A stretch of DNA of 64,000 nt from Prochlorococcus sp. AG-442-B03 (GCA_003212395.1 QCPU01000003.1:42724-106723); one strand, 5' to 3'; counted from the stretch's first letter, positions 10,116 through 21,053 are shown. The notes: generated by a model not told the origin, from the letters alone. Numbers and translations are program-made.

Positions 10116-11771
10116 ATGAAAAGATCTTATTCGAAATATTCAGCAAAAGATGACTTACTTTGGTTGATTTTGAGACCATGGATTTTTATCCCAAGAGTTT
10201 TATATATCCTTTTAACTTTTATTTTTCTTTTTTTAAGAATACTTTTTCAAGGTAACAGTAAAAATAAAAATGTACAAAAAAATCTCTCAAAATATCTTTT
10301 TGATGTAATAACGGATTTAGGACCTTGTTTTATCAAATTAGGCCAAGCACTCTCAACTAGACCAGATCTTGTTAGACAAGATTGGCTTACAGAACTTACA
10401 CAATTACAAGATAATCTCCCGGCATTTGATCACAAAATTGCTTTAAAAATAATTGAAGAGGAACTTGGATCCCCTGCTAAAGAATTATTTGAAGAGTTTC
10501 CAGATAGTCCTATTGCTTCAGCAAGCTTAGGTCAAGTTTATAAAGCAAAAATAAATAATTCTTATCTAGCTGTGAAAGTACAGCGGCCAAATTTATACTT
10601 TCTCATAAGAAGGGATATTGTAATATTAAGGGTTTTAGGAACTTTTTTATCCCCACTCTTACCATTAAATATAGGCGTTGGAATTGGAGAAATAATAGAT
10701 GAATTCGGTAAGGCACTTTTTAATGAAATTGACTATCAAAAAGAGGCCGAAAATGCTTTGAGGTTTGCAAATTTATTCAAAGAAAACCCAAATATTTTTA
10801 TTCCTAAATTAGAAAAACAGTTTTCATCCAAAAGGGTAATTACAACTTCTTGGATTGATGGAGTTAAGTTAAGAGATCGAGCTTTACTAGAGGAAAATAA
10901 CTTAATTCCTGCTTCGTTTATAAAAACGTGTGTCATAAGTGGGCTGCAGCAATTATTTGAATTTGGATATTTTCATGCAGACCCACATCCAGGAAATATG
11001 TTTGCTCTTAAAGGAGGAAATGCAGATTTTGGGAATTTAGCTTATGTTGATTTCGGAATGATGGATACTATTACAAATTCAGATAGACTTACTCTTATTA
11101 AGGCAATTGTTCACATAATAAACGAAGAATATTATCTTCTCGCAGAAGATTTCCAGAAATTAGGTTTTTTAACCAAAGAACAAGATCTTCAAAAACTTGT
11201 TGAACCATTAAAAGAAGTTTTAGGAGGATCTTTTGGCGCTGAGGTTGGTAATTTTAATCTTAAAAATGTAACTGACAAATTCTCAAAACTAATGTATTCC
11301 TATCCTTTCAGAGTTCCCAGTAGGTTTGCATTAATAATAAGAGCAGTCGTTAGTCAAGAAGGTTTAGCACTAAGACTTGATCCTGAATTTAAGATTTTAA
11401 AAATCGCTTATCCATATATTGCTAAAAAACTACTAACCGATAATTCTGAAGAGATTTTAGACATACTTTTAGAAGTTGTTTTTGATAAAAAAGGTAAAAT
11501 CCAAATAGAAAAGGTTGAAAGTTTATTAAACATTTTATTTAGAGATTCAGAGAATATTAATTCAGATCTCATACCAGTTGCTAACGCTGGATTGAAGTTA
11601 TTTGTCAGTAAAAAAGGATCCGAAGTTAGGAAGAATCTTCTTTTAAGCCTTATTAAAGATGAAAAATTAGAATTTACTGATGCGAAAAAACTTTTATCTT
11701 TAATTAGAAATACTTTTAGCCCTCTAAATTTTGCAAAAAGTGCAGTACAAAATATCATTTCTACAGTTTAG
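10116..11771 (+). CDS. ABC1/UbiB/AarF family atypical protein kinase
   Basis: This 551-residue protein has the diagnostic KxGQ motif (FIKLGQALSTRPDLV), an Ala-rich loop (ASASLGQVYKA), the catalytic-like HADPHPGNM and the metal-binding DFGMMD. UbiB-type proteins support quinone biosynthesis or lipid-associated processes. Cyanobacteria carry several paralogs and this sequence does not tell which. The N-terminus has a basic-hydrophobic stretch that could associate with membrane. It is monocistronic by spacing, with a 109-base gap before the next gene. Confidence 0.92.
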   Translation: MKRSYSKYSAKDDLLWLILRPWIFIPRVLYILLTFIFLFLRILFQGNSKNKNVQKNLSKYLFDVITDLGPCFIKLGQALSTRPDLVRQDWLTELTQLQDNLPAFDHKIALKIIEEELGSPAKELFEEFPDSPIASASLGQVYKAKINNSYLAVKVQRPNLYFLIRRDIVILRVLGTFLSPLLPLNIGVGIGEIIDEFGKALFNEIDYQKEAENALRFANLFKENPNIFIPKLEKQFSSKRVITTSWIDGVKLRDRALLEENNLIPASFIKTCVISGLQQLFEFGYFHADPHPGNMFALKGGNADFGNLAYVDFGMMDTITNSDRLTLIKAIVHIINEEYYLLAEDFQKLGFLTKEQDLQKLVEPLKEVLGGSFGAEVGNFNLKNVTDKFSKLMYSYPFRVPSRFALIIRAVVSQEGLALRLDPEFKILKIAYPYIAKKLLTDNSEEILDILLEVVFDKKGKIQIEKVESLLNILFRDSENINSDLIPVANAGLKLFVSKKGSEVRKNLLLSLIKDEKLEFTDAKKLLSLIRNTFSPLNFAKSAVQNIISTV

Positions 11772-11880
11772 TTTTTATATTTATATCCAATTAACTTACT
11801 TATGATTTTAATTCGATTAGAATTGGGTGTATTGTTTTAAAAATGAGAAGTAAAAAGGATTATTTATTTTTGGAAATTAA

Positions 11881-12375
11881 ATGAATATTTTGAAAAATCT
11901 CTTTTTACTTAACAAAAAATCTGAAAAAAATAAAGACTTAAGTTCTGGATTGGTTGACCAATATATTGAAATTGCAAAGTTAGTAAAAGAAGCAAGAATA
12001 CAACAAAACCTTACAATTAAAGAACTTTCAAATATTTCAAAAATTCCTGAACGAATAATAAACTCTATTGAAAATAATAATAAAAATATTAGGCCAGAAT
12101 ATCCTTTTATAAGATCTATATTAATTAAATTAGAGGAATGTTTAGTATTAAAAGAAAATACATTATTAAAGTTAGTAGTTAAAGAAAGAAAAATTTTAAA
12201 GAAAGAGGAAAAGGATTTTTTATTCAGGAAATTCGATCTTATCAATACTTGGCAAGGAAGTCTTTTATATTTTTTTATATTAGTCCTAACTATATTTATA
12301 TTAAAAAGATACTTTATTTTAAATGTCAATGTTATTGAGATTAAAAATATTGAGAATCAAATCATTGATAAATAA
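11881..12375 (+). CDS. Small RodZ-like protein: HTH domain plus one transmembrane segment
   Basis: This 164-residue protein has an HTH_25-type helix-turn-helix region (about residues 33-95, with IQQNLTIKELSNISKIPERIINSIEN). That is followed by a basic stretch and one hydrophobic segment near residues 121-137 (GSLLYFFILVLTIFILK). This is the order of RodZ, which links MreB to the cell envelope. The long periplasmic part of classical RodZ is almost absent, with only about 25 residues after the membrane span. It could equally be a membrane-tethered regulator. It converges on malQ with a 12-base gap. Confidence 0.7.
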   Translation: MNILKNLFLLNKKSEKNKDLSSGLVDQYIEIAKLVKEARIQQNLTIKELSNISKIPERIINSIENNNKNIRPEYPFIRSILIKLEECLVLKENTLLKLVVKERKILKKEEKDFLFRKFDLINTWQGSLLYFFILVLTIFILKRYFILNVNVIEIKNIENQIIDK

Positions 12376-12387
12376 TTTAAAGAAATT

Positions 12388-13908
12388 CTAATTTCGAGTT
12401 CTCCCAAAATTATTTCCTAGCTCACTAAAGATTTTTATATTATCTTCTATTTCTTCTAAAGATCGATTTAACTTCCATTTCCAGTTATTTTTTGTGGTGC
12501 CAGGTTTGTTTAATCTACTTGAATCGTCTAGAGATAATAGATCTTGTATTGGAGCAATAAATAGATTGGCATTCGTTTTCATGCCAATTTCTATCAAATC
12601 CCAAGAAGGATTTTCTGAAAATTTATACTCATCTTTTATTCTTTTTTTGGATTCATAATCTAAATATTCCCACCATGAAACAGAAGTAGAGTTATCATGA
12701 GTACCTGTATAAACAACCCAATTTTCTCCTTTAATATTCTTAGGTAAATAAGGATTATCTTCATTACCATCAAAAGCAAATTGTAATATTTTCATGCCAG
12801 GCAGTTCAAAATTTTTCCTTAATTTCTCTACATCTGGTGTTATTACTCCCAGATCCTCCGCAATAATTGGTAGATAGTTAGCACCTAGATCCTTTTTTAC
12901 TTTATTTAATAGTGTTCTACCTGGTGAATTTATCCATTTTCCAATAATTGCCGTTTTAGAACTGCCATTAACTCTCCAGTAACCCGCTAAACCCCTGAAA
13001 TGATCAAATCTCAATATGTCCACAAGTTTAAATTGCCTTTGAAATCTTTTTCTCCACCAATTGAAATTAGTCCTCTTATGTTTTGACCAAAAGTAAGTTG
13101 GAGTACCCCATAATTGTCCTGTTGATGAAAAATAATCAGGCGGAACGCCACTTTGAAAGATTAAATCTCCATTTTTAAAAATTGAAAATAATGATTTATT
13201 ACTCCATACGTCGGCGCTGTCTCTAGAGACGTAAAAAGGTAAATCTCCTATTAGCTTAATATTTCTTGATTTTGCAAAGTTTTTAATAGCTCTCCATTGC
13301 TCATCAAGATGCCACTGTATTAATTTTTTAATAAGTATATCTTTACTTTTTTTCTTAATCCACGATTCTAAGAACTTGTTATTTTTTATTTTAAATTCTT
13401 GAGGCCATTCCCACCAAGGCAACATATTGAATTCCTCTCTGATAACAACAAATGTTGCATAATCTTCAACCCAAGAATTCCTACTGATCCATTTATTGAA
13501 ATTAATTTTTCTTTCTTCAGATTGTGAACCCCAACCTTGTAAAAGGAGGGGACCCAATTTTTTTGTTAAATCATTCGCAATATCAAAATCAAAATGATCT
13601 TTTTTCTGATTTGTTAAACCAAGATTTTCTTTATTTGAAATGAAGATGAAACCTTTCTCGATTAAATCATCTATATCCAAAAACCATGGGTTTAGTGCAA
13701 AACTAGATGGGGAACTATATGGAGAACCTGTTGAGTCAGTAGGTGTAAGAGGTAAAAATTGCCAGTATTCAATTCCATGCTTATGAAGTTTTTTTATCCA
13801 CTCTTTAGCTCCTCTACCAAAAGTTCCACATACTCCTCCTCCCGGAATACATGATGGATGCATAAGTACGCCTAATGATTTTTTTGCAAGAATTGATTCT
13901 TGAGGCAT
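12388..13908 (-). CDS. malQ: 4-alpha-glucanotransferase (amylomaltase, GH77)
   Basis: This 506-residue enzyme matches the GH77 length. Visible family blocks are GSPYSSPSSFALNPWFLD at the N-terminus, LIGDLPFYVSRDSADVW, the catalytic nucleophile region DILRFDHFRGLAGYW, the acid/base region IIAEDLGVITPDV and the stabilising Asp in YTGTHDN. It disproportionates maltodextrins in glycogen turnover. A GH57 glucan enzyme at 29971-31554 probably works in the same pathway. A 247-base gap separates it from the divergent prs gene. Confidence 0.96.
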   Translation of the reverse strand: MPQESILAKKSLGVLMHPSCIPGGGVCGTFGRGAKEWIKKLHKHGIEYWQFLPLTPTDSTGSPYSSPSSFALNPWFLDIDDLIEKGFIFISNKENLGLTNQKKDHFDFDIANDLTKKLGPLLLQGWGSQSEERKINFNKWISRNSWVEDYATFVVIREEFNMLPWWEWPQEFKIKNNKFLESWIKKKSKDILIKKLIQWHLDEQWRAIKNFAKSRNIKLIGDLPFYVSRDSADVWSNKSLFSIFKNGDLIFQSGVPPDYFSSTGQLWGTPTYFWSKHKRTNFNWWRKRFQRQFKLVDILRFDHFRGLAGYWRVNGSSKTAIIGKWINSPGRTLLNKVKKDLGANYLPIIAEDLGVITPDVEKLRKNFELPGMKILQFAFDGNEDNPYLPKNIKGENWVVYTGTHDNSTSVSWWEYLDYESKKRIKDEYKFSENPSWDLIEIGMKTNANLFIAPIQDLLSLDDSSRLNKPGTTKNNWKWKLNRSLEEIEDNIKIFSELGNNFGRTRN

Positions 13909-14155
13909 CTTTTTATTATATTTTGATTATTTACAATTAAAGTGTTTTTAATTCTCTAAATTTAAACATATACAATTTTTTTTTAATTGACAAATATTAT
14001 CCCCTTTTTTTTGAGACTAAATAAATATAAATTCTGATTATTAATGAACAATTTTTTGCTTAATTAATTTGAATTTTGAAAACATCTAGTCATTATCTTT
14101 TGCGAAATTCACATAAACGACTACGATAAGAATATAGTTTTATGGTGCAAATTTC
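13909..14155. promoter_or_regulatory. Divergent intergenic region between malQ and prs
   Basis: This 247-base AT-rich gap must hold promoters for malQ (minus) and prs (plus). I see poly-T runs and AT-rich hexamers but no convincing -35/-10 pair, small gene or hairpin. Confidence 0.4.
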
Positions 14156-15151
14156 GTGACAAGTTTTATCACGGCAATGCAGAGTAAAGAATCAAACTTT
14201 AATCTAACTAATAGTAGATTAAGGCTAGTAAGTGGGACTACAAATCCTAAATTGGCTGAAGAAATTGCATCATACTTAGGGATTAAAAATGTACCTTTAA
14301 TATCTAAAAGATTTGCAGATGGAGAACTTTATGTCCAGATTCAGCAATCTATTCGAGGTTGTGATGTATTTTTGATACAACCTACATGCGCTCCTGTAAA
14401 CGATAGTTTAATGGAGCTTATGATTATGGTTGACGCATGTAAGAGAGCGTCTGCAAGACAAATAACGGCTGTAATCCCCTATTTTGGATATGCAAGAGCA
14501 GATAGAAAGACCTCAGGAAGAGAGTCTATAACTGCAAAACTAACTGCTAATTTACTTGAAAAGTCAGGAGTTGATAGAGTTCTCGCTATGGACTTACACT
14601 CGGCTCAAATACAAGGCTATTTTGATATACCATGTGATCATATTTACGGTTCACCAGTATTAATTGATTATCTAGAATCTTTAAATTTAGAAAAAATAGT
14701 TGTAGTCTCTCCTGATGTAGGGGGAGTGGCGAGAGCAAGAGCATTTGCAAAATTAATGAATGATGCGCCGTTGGCTATCATAGATAAAAGGAGATCTGCG
14801 CATAATATCGCTGAAAGTCTAACTGTTATTGGTGAAGTTAAAGGTAAAACGGCTATTCTTATAGATGATATGATAGACACTGGAGGCACAATTTGTTCTG
14901 GAGCAAATTTACTAAAAAAAGAAGGAGCTAATAGAATATTTGCATGTGCCTCACATGCTGTTTTTTCTCCTCCTTCTTGTGAAAGATTAAGTACTAAGAA
15001 TCTTTTCGAACAAGTTATTGTGACTAACAGCATACCAGTTGTTCATAAAGATAATTTTCCACAGTTAAAAGTTCTTTCTGTCGCAAATATGTTGGGAGAA
15101 GCTATTTGGAGAATCCACGAGGAAAGTTCCGTTAGTTCGATGTTTAGATGA
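14156..15151 (+). CDS. prs: Ribose-phosphate pyrophosphokinase
   Basis: This 331-residue PRPP synthase converts ribose-5-phosphate and ATP to PRPP for nucleotide, histidine and tryptophan synthesis. Visible motifs are the N-terminal SGTTNPKLA and RFADGELYVQI, the flexible loop YFGYARADRK, the metal and catalytic region MDLHSAQIQGYF, and the PRPP loop ILIDDMIDTGGTI. A GTG start at 14156 is used; an in-frame ATG at 14177 would still leave the conserved core intact. It converges on a small minus-strand gene 9 bases downstream. Confidence 0.97.
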   Translation: MTSFITAMQSKESNFNLTNSRLRLVSGTTNPKLAEEIASYLGIKNVPLISKRFADGELYVQIQQSIRGCDVFLIQPTCAPVNDSLMELMIMVDACKRASARQITAVIPYFGYARADRKTSGRESITAKLTANLLEKSGVDRVLAMDLHSAQIQGYFDIPCDHIYGSPVLIDYLESLNLEKIVVVSPDVGGVARARAFAKLMNDAPLAIIDKRRSAHNIAESLTVIGEVKGKTAILIDDMIDTGGTICSGANLLKKEGANRIFACASHAVFSPPSCERLSTKNLFEQVIVTNSIPVVHKDNFPQLKVLSVANMLGEAIWRIHEESSVSSMFR

Positions 15152-15160
15152 TAGAAATTA

Positions 15161-15601
15161 TTATTTTTGCGATCCTTGTAATTTTTTAAGTCTATCAGTT
15201 TCAATCTTAAATTCTTTTTTAACCTTTTCAGGAACGTTATCCGGACAGATCCTAAGAGCTGATTCAACTAATTGAAGAGATGCAATAAATTGTAATTGTT
15301 TCATTTCAACTTTTTGTTCTTTCTTTCTTTCTATTATTCTCCCTCCATGTTTTTGTGAAACTACTGATGCGAATGTTGTTGAGGCAACGTTTAATGTTTT
15401 TGGGAAATCTAAATCAAATCCTTTTCTTGTTGCATTACATAAGAATGAAACCCCCATCCCATGATATAGATCTAAATCATTTTTGTTGGCAGGCAAATTT
15501 TTAACATTTGCACTTACATAATTAAATTCATTATTTATTTCTAATAAAAAATATGAAAAAATTAGAGGAATTGCAAAAATTCTAGATATTTTTAAACCCA
15601 T
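15161..15601 (-). CDS. Conserved-looking exported protein of unknown function
   Basis: This 146-residue protein begins with a hydrophobic segment (residues 5-20) that looks like a signal peptide or anchor. A mostly soluble region follows, with two cysteines (GVSFLCNATRKG and SALRICPDNV) that could form a disulfide outside the cytoplasm. The C-terminal third is charged and helical in appearance. I do not recognise the family. It is convergent with prs and has its own short upstream gap of 77 bases. Confidence 0.7.
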   Translation of the reverse strand: MGLKISRIFAIPLIFSYFLLEINNEFNYVSANVKNLPANKNDLDLYHGMGVSFLCNATRKGFDLDFPKTLNVASTTFASVVSQKHGGRIIERKKEQKVEMKQLQFIASLQLVESALRICPDNVPEKVKKEFKIETDRLKKLQGSQK

Positions 15602-15678
15602 ATTTGATTTATTTTTTAATTAATAACATTAAAGATAACATTTTTTATTTTTTAAATTAAATCTGCAAACAGAATTTA

Positions 15679-16215
15679 TTATTTAATTTTAATTTCGTGA
15701 TGATTTTCTACTATTTTAAGCTTATCTTTGTTCCATGAATATATAACCCTAAATCTATAATTATCATTATCGACAAGTCTTGTATGTTCAAGGATGTACC
15801 AATCTTTGTAAGAAGATTCAAAAATCATTTCGTGTTCGTCGACTTGCCTGATATTTGAAATTCCTTCATCATTACTTAAATAAAAATTTTTCCTTAAAAG
15901 TTGATGACCTTTTAGGAATGCACTCATTTCTCCTCGTTCTTTATATTGAGGATTTTCGTCAAAGAAATTATATTTTTTTTCTGGGTACCAAGTGAATTTA
16001 TAATGTGACTCCCATTCGGATTTACTCTCAAGAGCTTGTATGTTTATATTCATAATTAAATTATAAGTTTTTTGTGCTTCATCAAGAAAATATGTTCTAT
16101 TAGATTTCCACAAACCAATATTCCTCGAAAACCACCTTTTTAAATTACTATTTAAATTGATTTCTGGAGGATTTTCACCAAAATGCAAAATTTTTTTTGG
16201 ATTAATAGCAACCAT
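15679..16215 (-). CDS. Unknown protein with weak resemblance to CpeS/CpcS-type calycins
   Basis: This 178-residue soluble protein has no signal peptide or membrane span. It is rich in aromatic residues, with repeated short beta-like stretches such as GLWKSNRTYF, WESHYKFTWY and WYILEHTRLV, and ends in NYRFRVIYSW followed by a basic tail. The pattern 'xLWKSxRTYF' with later strand repeats loosely recalls lipocalin-fold bilin lyases of the CpeS/CpcS group. I cannot confirm this from sequence alone. It is divergent from sasA across 106 bases. Confidence 0.65.
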   Translation of the reverse strand: MVAINPKKILHFGENPPEINLNSNLKRWFSRNIGLWKSNRTYFLDEAQKTYNLIMNINIQALESKSEWESHYKFTWYPEKKYNFFDENPQYKERGEMSAFLKGHQLLRKNFYLSNDEGISNIRQVDEHEMIFESSYKDWYILEHTRLVDNDNYRFRVIYSWNKDKLKIVENHHEIKIK

Positions 16216-16321
16216 ATATATAAAACTACTATTTATTTCATAACCTATCTGTAAAATAAAAATAAATATCTTAAGGTGTTTATAAGGATTAACAGCTTTT
16301 CAACACTTCAGAGGAAAAAAT

Positions 16322-17440
16322 TTGAATGAAAAAAAGGAGTTAAAATTAATACTAGTTGCAGCTAGAAATCAACTTTCTAGTAATGATATTAAGTCCCTAA
16401 TAGCTTATTTAGAATCAGATGATTGTGATTTTGAGATATCTCTTCAGATATCTGAGCCTACAGAGCAGCCGGAATTACTTGAATTACATAGATTAGTCGC
16501 TATTCCTGCGCTTATTAAAGTTTCGCCAGCTCCAAAGCAAATATTTGCTGGAAGTAATATTTTCTCTCAGTTGCAAAAATGGTTGCCAAGGTGGACACAG
16601 GAAGGCTTAACAAAAAATCTTGGAATTAATTTGCAACCATCCAAAATTGATTCAATAAGAACTCAAAAAGAATTTCTATTGGAAGATGAACTTCTCGTTT
16701 TAAGACAAGAAAATGAGACATTAACAAAAAGGATAGAGTCTCAGGAAAGATTATTGAGAATGGTGGCGCATGAATTAAGAACACCTTTAACTGCTGCTAC
16801 TTTGGCTGTTCAAAGTCAAAAACTCGGACAAATAGATATTTCAAAATTGCAAGAGGTAATAAAAAGACGTCTAGAAGAGATTGAACTTTTATCTCAGGAT
16901 CTTTTAGAGGTTGGAACAACTAAATGGGAAGCGTTATTTAATCCTCAGAAAATTGATTTAGGTAATATTAGTGCTGAAGTAATACTCGAATTAGAAAAAT
17001 TCTGGAGATTAAGGAATATTGAAATTGATACTGATATTCCATCTGATCTGCCAAGTGTATTTGCAGATCAAAGAAGAATGAGACAAGTATTTTTAAATTT
17101 AATTGAAAATGCTATTAAATTTTCCAAAGACTCTGGTTCTATAAAAATCACTATGATTCATAAGACAAATCAATGGGTAGAAATAACAATTTGTGACAAA
17201 GGTGCAGGTATTCCTTTGAGCGAACAAAAAAGAATTTTTCTTGATAGAGTAAGACTTCCACAGACTTCTGAAGGAACTTCAGGATTTGGCATAGGGTTAT
17301 CTGTATGCAGGAGAATAGTACAGGTCCACGGCGGGAGAATATGGGTCGTATCTGAAATTGGTGTAGGCTCCTGTTTCCATTTCACCGTTCCTGTGTGGCA
17401 AGGACAAAATAAAGAGCAACAATACTTGACGAAAGGCTAG
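16322..17440 (+). CDS. sasA: Circadian clock output histidine kinase SasA
   Basis: This 372-residue protein has an N-terminal thioredoxin-like KaiB-homologous domain (about residues 7-95), a short coiled segment, a HisKA domain with phosphoacceptor H150 in [11 protein letters not shown], and a C-terminal HATPase domain (N box [27 protein letters not shown]). SasA binds KaiC through the KaiB-like domain and passes timing to a response regulator. The start is a TTG at 16322, supported by a GAGG ribosome-binding site at 16312-16315. kai genes and the partner regulator are not in this window. Confidence 0.95.
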   Translation: MNEKKELKLILVAARNQLSSNDIKSLIAYLESDDCDFEISLQISEPTEQPELLELHRLVAIPALIKVSPAPKQIFAGSNIFSQLQKWLPRWTQEGLTKNLGINLQPSKIDSIRTQKEFLLEDELLVLRQENETLTKRIESQERLLRMVAHELRTPLTAATLAVQSQKLGQIDISKLQEVIKRRLEEIELLSQDLLEVGTTKWEALFNPQKIDLGNISAEVILELEKFWRLRNIEIDTDIPSDLPSVFADQRRMRQVFLNLIENAIKFSKDSGSIKITMIHKTNQWVEITICDKGAGIPLSEQKRIFLDRVRLPQTSEGTSGFGIGLSVCRRIVQVHGGRIWVVSEIGVGSCFHFTVPVWQGQNKEQQYLTKG

Positions 17441-17468
17441 CCTTACTCTTAGTTTTTAAATAAGCTGT

Positions 17469-17474
17469 TATGCT
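17469..17474 (+). promoter_or_regulatory. Possible extended -10 box for tRNA-Glu
   Basis: TATGCT preceded by TG one base upstream gives an extended -10 pattern, and its spacing places transcription start around 17481, just before the tRNA 5' end at 17483. No good -35 is present. Confidence 0.4.
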
Positions 17475-17482
17475 AATTTCCT

Positions 17483-17555
17483 GGCCCCATCGTCTAGAGG
17501 CCTAGGACACCTCCCTTTCACGGAGGCGACAGGGGTTCGAATCCCCTTGGGGCTA
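17483..17555 (+). tRNA. tRNA-Glu (anticodon TTC)
   Basis: The 73-base sequence folds as a standard cloverleaf. The acceptor stem is GGCCCCA with TGGGGCT (one G-T pair), and the D arm begins GTCTAGAGGCC. The anticodon stem is CCTCC/GGAGG around the loop CTTTCAC, giving anticodon TTC. The T arm is AGGGG-TTCGAAT-CCCCT. The CCA end is not encoded. In cyanobacteria this tRNA also feeds tetrapyrrole (chlorophyll) synthesis through glutamyl-tRNA reductase. Confidence 0.97.
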
Positions 17556-17572
17556 TTAATTAAAATTTCAAA

Positions 17573-18109
17573 TTATTTTATTGAAGATTTTGCTTGCTTA
17601 TCAACGGCAATTAAATTTTCTGACAGATCTTTTTTTAGTCTCTTCTCTATCATCCCTATGGGCATCCACTGACAACCTTGAACAGTGAGATCGTAAATTA
17701 ATGAATTTTTTGAAGTATTTTTAATATTTTGAATTTTCCAACTACCTTCAAACTTTCTGAAATCTCCTTTAATTAAATTGAATTTTAAAAGACCAAGCGC
17801 TTTGTCTTCTAATAAATCGATAGTTACTTCTGCTGAAAATTTCATACCAAGAAAATCCTGAGCACCAACTTGTTTAAGATGCACATTATTGTTCTTTTGA
17901 TATATTTTTTTGCTCGATAGAAGATTTGGTATGTAGAGATTTAGTCGATCATAATCTGTTAAAACACTCCACAAAGAATCGAAACTTGCAGATGTTGTAA
18001 GTTGAGCTGCAAGTCTTCTGGTTCCTCCAGAAAACTTTTCCATCGTCTGCTCAATTGTCCTGTAATCATTGTTTTTAAAATGATTCATTGATTCTTGAGG
18101 ATTGTTCAT
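17573..18109 (-). CDS. START-like (polyketide cyclase/dehydrase, SRPBCC) protein
   Basis: This 178-residue protein matches the SRPBCC fold pattern: an initial strand RRLAAQLTTSASFDSLWSVLTDYDRLNLYIPNL, the central VKQVG-like segment (HLKQVGAQDFLG), and late strands ending before a long C-terminal helix (MIEKRLKKDLSENLIAVDKQAKS). Such proteins bind hydrophobic ligands. Plant and cyanobacterial versions of this 'coenzyme Q-binding/cyclase' type have no firmly assigned role. No signal peptide is seen. It lies between tRNA-Glu and divergent petH. Confidence 0.82.
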   Translation of the reverse strand: MNNPQESMNHFKNNDYRTIEQTMEKFSGGTRRLAAQLTTSASFDSLWSVLTDYDRLNLYIPNLLSSKKIYQKNNNVHLKQVGAQDFLGMKFSAEVTIDLLEDKALGLLKFNLIKGDFRKFEGSWKIQNIKNTSKNSLIYDLTVQGCQWMPIGMIEKRLKKDLSENLIAVDKQAKSSIK

Positions 18110-18286
18110 ACAATGAATTTTTTTATTTAATAAAAATTATTTCTGTGTAACTATACTGTTAAAACAACAAATACTGAAAAATAAAAATAATTTCAGCTAA
18201 TTATTCCGATCTCAAAACGTAACCATTTTTGTAAAATCACTACAAATTAAACTACAAATTGATAATCTTTTATAAAAGAAATCTAA

Positions 18287-19417
<1,131 letters not shown>

Positions 19418-19527
19418 ATCTTTGATATTTAGATTTAAATTTCACCAGCTAAATACTTTTTGGTTTAGACACAATATGTAGCTAATATTCGAAAAAAAGA
19501 GGATTTTAAATAAAGAATACTAAAAAT

Positions 19528-21051
19528 ATGCCTTCAACTTTAAGTAATCCTCTAAGATTAGGTTTACGTCAAGAGAGAGTCATATCTCCACAATGCTTAG
19601 TGATATTTGGTGCTAGTGGAGACCTTACTCATAGAAAATTAATACCAGCCTTATTTGAACTATATTTGCAAAGAAGAATTCCTAGTGAATTTGGAATAGT
19701 TGGTTGTGCTAGAAGACCTTGGACTGATAATGAGTTTAGAGAAAAGATGAAAGTAAAGCTATCAGATCAAATATCTGGTAAAGAAAGGGAGTGGGAACAA
19801 TTTTCTAAATATCTTTTCTATGAACCAGTTGATTTACAACAAAGTGAACATGTCGTAAGGCTTTCAAGAAGATTAAATGAAATTGATAAAACACAAGCTA
19901 CTCATGGGAATAGAACATTTTATTTATCAGTATCTCCGAATTTCTATGCAAGTGGATGTAAAGCTCTTAAAGTAGCTGGCCTTTTAGATGACCCTAAGAA
20001 AAGTCGTTTAGTGATTGAAAAACCTTTTGGAAGAGATTATTCAAGTGCAAAAAAATTGAATAAGATCGTTCAAAGTTGCGCTGAAGAAAGTCAGATTTAT
20101 AGGATTGATCATTATTTAGGTAAAGAGACAGTTCAGAATATTCTTGTTTTGAGGTTTGCTAATACTATTTTTGAACCAATCTGGAACAGAAATTATATAT
20201 CAAGTGTTCAAATTACTTCATCTGAAACAGTGGGTGTTGAAGATAGAGCAGGTTATTACGAAAGCTCTGGTGCTTTAAGGGATATGCTTCAAAATCATAT
20301 GACTCAAATGCTTGCTGTTACTGCTATGGAACCTCCTGGAAAGTTTGAACCTGAAGCAATAAGAAATGAAAAAGCTAAGGTTCTTCAAGCTTCAAAACTT
20401 GCTGACGAAAATGAACCGTGGAATTGTTGCATAAGAGGTCAATATGGAGAGGGAGGAAATATTTCAAATCGACTCAAAGGATATAGGCAGGAAGATGGTG
20501 TTAATTGTAATAGCACGACAGAAACTTATATTGCGACAAAAGTTTTCGTTGATAACTGGCGTTGGCAAGGGGTTCCTTTTTATTTGAGAACAGGGAAAAG
20601 ACTACCTAAAAGACTTGGAGAAATAGTCTTGACTTTTAAAGACGTTCCTGTTCATTTATTTGAATCAACAATAATAAATCCTGCCCCAAATCAACTTATC
20701 CTTAGAATTCAACCAAATGAAGGCGCTACTTTCAAATTTGAGGTAAAATCTCCTGGTTCTGGAATGAAATCAAGACCTGTTGAGATGGAATTTTCTTATG
20801 ATGAATCATTTGGAGAACCCTCAGATGAAGGCTATGTAAGATTACTAGCTGATGCGATGCTTTCTGACCCAACCTTATTTACTCGAAGTGATGAAGTAGA
20901 GGCAGCCTGGAAACTTTATACTCCATTAATAGAATTGATGGATAATTCTCCTTGGAAGTTACCTATTTATAATTATGAATCTATGACGTGGGGACCTCCT
21001 GAGTCTGATCAATTAATTTCAAAAGATAATATTTTCTGGCGTAGACCTTAA
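19528..21051 (+). CDS. zwf: Glucose-6-phosphate 1-dehydrogenase
   Basis: This 507-residue enzyme is the entry step of the oxidative pentose phosphate pathway and the main NADPH source at night in cyanobacteria. The Rossmann motif FGASGDLTHRKL and the active-site signature RIDHYLGKE (residues 192-200) are intact. Length is normal. opcA, encoding its activator, starts 2 bases after the stop, so the pair is almost certainly translated from one message, with cobB following. Confidence 0.98.
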   Translation: MPSTLSNPLRLGLRQERVISPQCLVIFGASGDLTHRKLIPALFELYLQRRIPSEFGIVGCARRPWTDNEFREKMKVKLSDQISGKEREWEQFSKYLFYEPVDLQQSEHVVRLSRRLNEIDKTQATHGNRTFYLSVSPNFYASGCKALKVAGLLDDPKKSRLVIEKPFGRDYSSAKKLNKIVQSCAEESQIYRIDHYLGKETVQNILVLRFANTIFEPIWNRNYISSVQITSSETVGVEDRAGYYESSGALRDMLQNHMTQMLAVTAMEPPGKFEPEAIRNEKAKVLQASKLADENEPWNCCIRGQYGEGGNISNRLKGYRQEDGVNCNSTTETYIATKVFVDNWRWQGVPFYLRTGKRLPKRLGEIVLTFKDVPVHLFESTIINPAPNQLILRIQPNEGATFKFEVKSPGSGMKSRPVEMEFSYDESFGEPSDEGYVRLLADAMLSDPTLFTRSDEVEAAWKLYTPLIELMDNSPWKLPIYNYESMTWGPPESDQLISKDNIFWRRP

Positions 21052-21053
21052 AA

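Noticed and set aside
11877..12329. 150-residue minus-strand frame opposite the RodZ-like gene
   Set aside because: It is the antisense of a Lys/Asn/Ile-rich coding region, which gives long Phe/Leu/Ser frames by chance. The plus frame has a recognisable HTH and membrane span.
18220..18260. Possible NtcA site (GTA...TAC) upstream of petH
   Set aside because: The spacing between GTA and TAC is 7, not the required 8, and no matching -10 follows at the expected distance.
19418..19450. Weak hairpin after petH (AAATCT/AGATTT)
   Set aside because: A short AT-only stem without a T-run; not enough for a terminator call.
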